From Bacilli bacterium (GTDB taxonomy: Bacteria > Bacillota_I > Bacilli_A > RF39 > UBA660): a stretch of 42,982 nt of DNA. The stretch lies in the NCBI GenBank assembly GCA_016302505.1, contig JAEDNL010000005.1, positions 1 through 42,982 on the forward strand, given 5' to 3'. How positions within the stretch are numbered: the first letter of the stretch is position 1; every line of letters starts with the position of its first letter. Under the pieces are notes generated by a model. The model had not been told where the DNA came from, ran no database searches, and saw nothing but the letters and a program-made list of their open reading frames with translations. This document shows, in pieces, positions 40,137-42,982 of this stretch. A program made the translations under genes and the position numbers.

Positions 40137-41468
40137 TATGTTTAGAATTTGACTAGCTATTTCAAAGTAAATTAATAATGATATAGCATCAACTATTGTT
40201 GTAATAAATGGGCTTGCCATAACAGCAGGATCAAAACCGATTTTTTTAGCAATTATTGGAAGAGAACAACCAACTATTTTAGCAACACATATGGTTAATA
40301 CAAGAGTTAAACATACTACTAATGCTATATTAGTATTAACACCATCTATTAATATTAATTTTAAGAAGTTAGCAAGAGCAAGAGTAATACTAATTACAAA
40401 GGCTACCTTTATTTCTTTTAAAATTACTTTAAAAATATCTTTAAATTCTATATCATTTAATGAAAGAGCACGTATTATAGTCGCAGATGATTGTCCTCCT
40501 GCATTACCTCCAGTATCCATAAGCATTGGTATAAATGATGTTAATATGACACAAGCAGCTAAAGACTCTTCAAAATGTTGTATTATTTTACCAGTAAAAG
40601 TTGCTGATATCATAAGTAATAATAACCATGGTATTCTACTTTTCCATAAATCAAAAGTTGATAGTTTTAAATACGATTTTTCGGTAGGTAAGATCGCAGC
40701 CATTTTTTCTATATCTTCAGTAGTTTCTTCCTCAATAATATCAATAATATCATCAATAGTAATAATACCTACAAGTTTACTTTCAGAGTCAACTACTGCA
40801 ATAGAAGTTAAATCATAATCTTGTATTATTTTAGCTACTTCTTCTTGATCAGTTAGCGTATCAACAGACATAATATCATTATCCATAATATCACTAAGAG
40901 GAGTATCTTCATCATTAATAACTAAATCTTTAAGATTAACGCTGCCTATAAGTTTTCTTTTTTTATCAGTAACAAAACATGTATCAATAGTTTCAGTATC
41001 ATCATATTCTTTTTTGATTTTTTTAATCGCATCTTTAACAGTAATATATTCTTTAAAATCCAAATATTCTACGGTCATTATACTACCTGCTGAATTATCA
41101 GGATATTTAAGTAATTGATTAATATCACGCCTAGTATTTGCACTAACCTTAGATAGCAGTTTACTTACCACATTCGCAGGCATTTCATCCATTAAATCAG
41201 TAGCATCATCCGCAGACATATCATTAATAATGGATACTGCTTCATTATCAGAAAGAGAAGATATTATTTTAGTTTCAGTATCAGTTTCTAAATAAGAAAA
41301 TACATTCGCAGCGATATCCTTATTTAATAATCTAAATAATTTAATCATTTCATTATGAGGTATGTCTTCAAATATATTAGCTATATCATATTCATTCATT
41401 TTATTTAATAATTCTTTAATCTTAGAATATTTTTTATCTTTAATTAGTTTTTCTATATTTTGTTTCAT
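40134..41468 (-). CDS. mgtE: Magnesium transporter MgtE
   Basis: This 444-residue protein has the full MgtE build: an N-terminal helical domain (about 1-125, with DDATDLMDEMPANVV), two CBS domains (about 130-250: SIMTVEYLDF, VVDSESKLVGIITIDDIID) and five membrane segments (about 275-444) with the family signature DTGGNAGGQSS. MgtE is a magnesium channel gated by cytoplasmic magnesium binding between the CBS and N-domains. An AGAGGTG site and its own promoter region lie on the reverse strand. Length is normal. Confidence 0.95.
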   Translation of the reverse strand: MKQNIEKLIKDKKYSKIKELLNKMNEYDIANIFEDIPHNEMIKLFRLLNKDIAANVFSYLETDTETKIISSLSDNEAVSIINDMSADDATDLMDEMPANVVSKLLSKVSANTRRDINQLLKYPDNSAGSIMTVEYLDFKEYITVKDAIKKIKKEYDDTETIDTCFVTDKKRKLIGSVNLKDLVINDEDTPLSDIMDNDIMSVDTLTDQEEVAKIIQDYDLTSIAVVDSESKLVGIITIDDIIDIIEEETTEDIEKMAAILPTEKSYLKLSTFDLWKSRIPWLLLLMISATFTGKIIQHFEESLAACVILTSFIPMLMDTGGNAGGQSSATIIRALSLNDIEFKDIFKVILKEIKVAFVISITLALANFLKLILIDGVNTNIALVVCLTLVLTICVAKIVGCSLPIIAKKIGFDPAVMASPFITTIVDAISLLIYFEIASQILNI

Positions 41469-41588
41469 ATCAACACCTCTTTTTCTTTTTAAAATTATAC
41501 TACAAAATACACAAAAAGTGTAAAAAATTATATTTTATATATAAAAAACAATTATTTATTATATAATATAAATAATGAGGTGAAAAAA

Positions 41589-42290
41589 ATGAATAAAATA
41601 CCAAATCATGTGGCTATAATAATGGATGGTAATGGTAGATGGGCAACTAGACAAGGAAAGAAAAGAACCGAAGGCCACAAAGCTGGTTATAATAGACTTA
41701 AAAAAACTGCTTTATATATATTAGATAAAGGGGTTAAATATTTATCAGTATTTGCATTTTCAACTGAAAACTTTAAAAGAAGTGAAGAAGAAGTAAATTA
41801 TATAATGAATCTATTTGTAACAGCATTTAAAAAAGAAAAAGATTTTTTTATAAAAAATAATATCAAAATAATATTTTCAGGTAGAAAAGAACCATTAAGT
41901 GATAAAGTTTATAATACCATGATAGAAATAGAGAAACTAACTAGTAATTGTACTAAAGGAGTGTTTAATGTATGCTTGAATTATGGAGGACAATCAGAAA
42001 TAGTAGATACTTGTAAGAAAATAGTTAATCTAGTTAATGAAAATAAAATAAACATTAATGATATTAATGAAAATAATTTCTATGATTATTTATATAATCC
42101 ACTTCCACCGGTAGACTTAATGATTAGAACAAGTGGAGAGGTTAGAATAAGTAATTTTATGCTTTATAGTATTAGTTATGCTGAATTATATTTCACTGAT
42201 ACATGTTTTCCTGATTTTGATGAAAAGGAATTTGATAAAGCATTAGATTCTTATATGAATAGAAATATCACAAAAGGAACAGTTAAATAA
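41589..42290 (+). CDS. uppS: Isoprenyl transferase (undecaprenyl diphosphate synthase)
   Basis: This 233-residue cis-prenyltransferase starts at the ATG preceded by GAGGTG (a GTG 9 bases earlier is part of that site). The catalytic Asp is D13 in IIMDGNGRWA; GHKAGYNRLKK, FAFSTENFKRS, LNYGGQSEI and DLMIRTSGEVRISNF are conserved. It makes undecaprenyl diphosphate, the lipid carrier for cell-wall synthesis. The neighbours usual in Bacillus (cdsA, dxr) are not beside it. Confidence 0.96.
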   Translation: MNKIPNHVAIIMDGNGRWATRQGKKRTEGHKAGYNRLKKTALYILDKGVKYLSVFAFSTENFKRSEEEVNYIMNLFVTAFKKEKDFFIKNNIKIIFSGRKEPLSDKVYNTMIEIEKLTSNCTKGVFNVCLNYGGQSEIVDTCKKIVNLVNENKININDINENNFYDYLYNPLPPVDLMIRTSGEVRISNFMLYSISYAELYFTDTCFPDFDEKEFDKALDSYMNRNITKGTVK

Positions 42291-42291
42291 G

Positions 42292-42315
42292 CAAAGAGAA
42301 ATACTTTGCTTTTTA
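42292..42315 (+). terminator. Rho-independent terminator after uppS
   Basis: GCAAAG pairs with CTTTGC around a short A-rich loop, followed by TTTTTAT. Confidence 0.7.
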
Positions 42316-42348
42316 TTTGCACAAGTATAATTGTTAAACATTTGCAAA

Positions 42349-42376
42349 TTGACCAAGGGGGGAGTAGTGATATACT
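42349..42376 (+). promoter_or_regulatory. Promoter of the pilin-like gene
   Basis: TTGACC, a 16-base spacer and TATACT, about 43 bases before the ATG. A GGGGGG run in the spacer is unusual in this AT-rich sequence. Confidence 0.55.
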
Positions 42377-42418
42377 ATAACTATACTAAGTAAAGTAATA
42401 GTAAAGGAGTAAAGTAAA

Positions 42419-42982
42419 ATGAAAAATAAAGGATTTACATTAGTAGAATTACTAGCAGTAATAGCAATATTAGCAATCCTAGTAATAATAGCATTACCAA
42501 ACGTACTAAAGATGTTTAATGATTCTAAAAAGAATAGTTTCTTAACAGAAGCAAAAACACTTTACAGCGAAGTATCTAAAAAATACATATCTGAAAGTAT
42601 GAAAGGAAATAAACTAACTTATATTAGTTCGGAAGATGATACTAAATTAGAAATGACAGGAAGAGATCTTCAATATTGTGTACTCTTAAATACTGATGGA
42701 TCAGTAAAAAGTATGAAAGTATCAAATGGAGAGTGGATAGCAGAATTACCATCAGGTAAAAAGATAACTGATTTAAATGCATCTAATGTTACAGAAGGTA
42801 ATTTAGATGACGATGAAAGTTGTCCTAAAACACCAAAATCTTTTGCAGATGATTCATGGATTACAATATCACATGCTGTTAAAATTAACAACACTAGTAA
42901 GTATAAAGTAGGAGACACTAAAACAGTTGATATGGGTTCACTTGGAACACATACACTTAGAATAGCAAATATGTCTACACCA
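42419..42982 (+). CDS. Type IV pilin-like protein (3' end outside window)
   Basis: The gene starts after AAAGGAG and runs off the window after 188 codons. It opens with the prepilin signature KNKGFTLVELLAVIAILAIL: cleavage is expected after G5, with F6 and E10 as in type IV pilins and pseudopilins. The rest is a globular part with WIAELPSGKKITDL and, near the edge, YKVGDTKTVDMGSLG, which resembles DUF6273-type domains found behind pilin leaders in gut Bacillota. Whether it forms a pilus or helps DNA uptake with ComEC is not shown. A related 3' fragment lies at 33404. Confidence 0.85.
   Translation, partial: MKNKGFTLVELLAVIAILAILVIIALPNVLKMFNDSKKNSFLTEAKTLYSEVSKKYISESMKGNKLTYISSEDDTKLEMTGRDLQYCVLLNTDGSVKSMKVSNGEWIAELPSGKKITDLNASNVTEGNLDDDESCPKTPKSFADDSWITISHAVKINNTSKYKVGDTKTVDMGSLGTHTLRIANMSTP

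Noticed and set aside
40291..40818. Long forward open frame opposite mgtE
   Set aside because: It is the antisense shadow of a well-supported MgtE gene; it has no ribosome site and a Ser/Ile-rich composition typical of such shadows.
1..42982. Alternative genetic code with TGA as Trp
   Set aside because: Several genes end at TGA in tight operon junctions (gntR, the composite-element membrane protein), and Trp is read from TGG throughout.

Overview
The window is a very AT-rich stretch of a Bacillota chromosome. Gene content and order point to an uncultured Bacilli lineage with a compact genome (RF39/RFN20-like, by inference): a comEC end, tdk, a pyruvate-phosphate dikinase, frr, the nusB-xseA-xseB-spoIVB order known from Bacillus, mgtE, uppS, and a type IV pilin-like gene. 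The start codons, strong GGAGG-type ribosome sites and use of TGA as a stop fit genetic code 11. No rRNA, tRNA or CRISPR array was seen.

Layout. (1) 1-4880: the 3' end of comEC, followed by two displaced and broken copies of that 3' end, interleaved with accessory genes (DUF1016/PDDEXK nuclease, NUDIX hydrolase, RyR-domain protein, small unknowns). (2) 5117-9321: a core block with a XerC/XerD-type tyrosine recombinase, thymidine kinase and ppdK. (3) 9322-18300: an accessory region behind ppdK, holding an ankyrin/Clp-type AAA+ protein with a giant partner, an Ada-type zinc protein, a uracil-DNA glycosylase family protein, and an XRE regulator divergent from a tandem ADP-ribosylglycohydrolase. 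Three short re-copies of the ppdK 3' end separate these genes. (4) 18404-25500: lemA-TPM pair, small unknowns, a GntR-ABC operon, tag, and a phage-like holin/M23 lysis pair behind a structured leader RNA. (5) 25576-29579: frr, then a composite element bounded by two remnants of the same insertion sequence and a 29-bp direct repeat of the frr 3' end. (6) 29633-34086: an unknown tightly coupled operon, an orphan pilin 3' fragment, and a small gene. (7) 34166-40104: nusB, xseA, xseB, spoIVB and a four-gene unknown cluster. (8) 40134-42982: mgtE (reverse strand), uppS and the pilin-like gene that runs off the window.

The most interesting signal is the repeated use of the 3' ends of housekeeping genes as insertion points. 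At comEC and at ppdK the same architecture repeats: host-gene 3' end, terminator, promoter or ribosome site, one or two cargo genes, then a conserved left arm leading into another copy of the host 3' end. At ppdK the flanks of the copies are swapped in the way expected of recombined attachment sites. This looks like an array of single-gene cassettes without their own integrase. The frr case is different: it looks like a composite transposon with a long target duplication. The cargo (nuclease, NUDIX, RyR, DNA repair, ADP-ribose chemistry, AAA+) is the kind often found in defence or conflict islands, but no function has been shown for any of it here.
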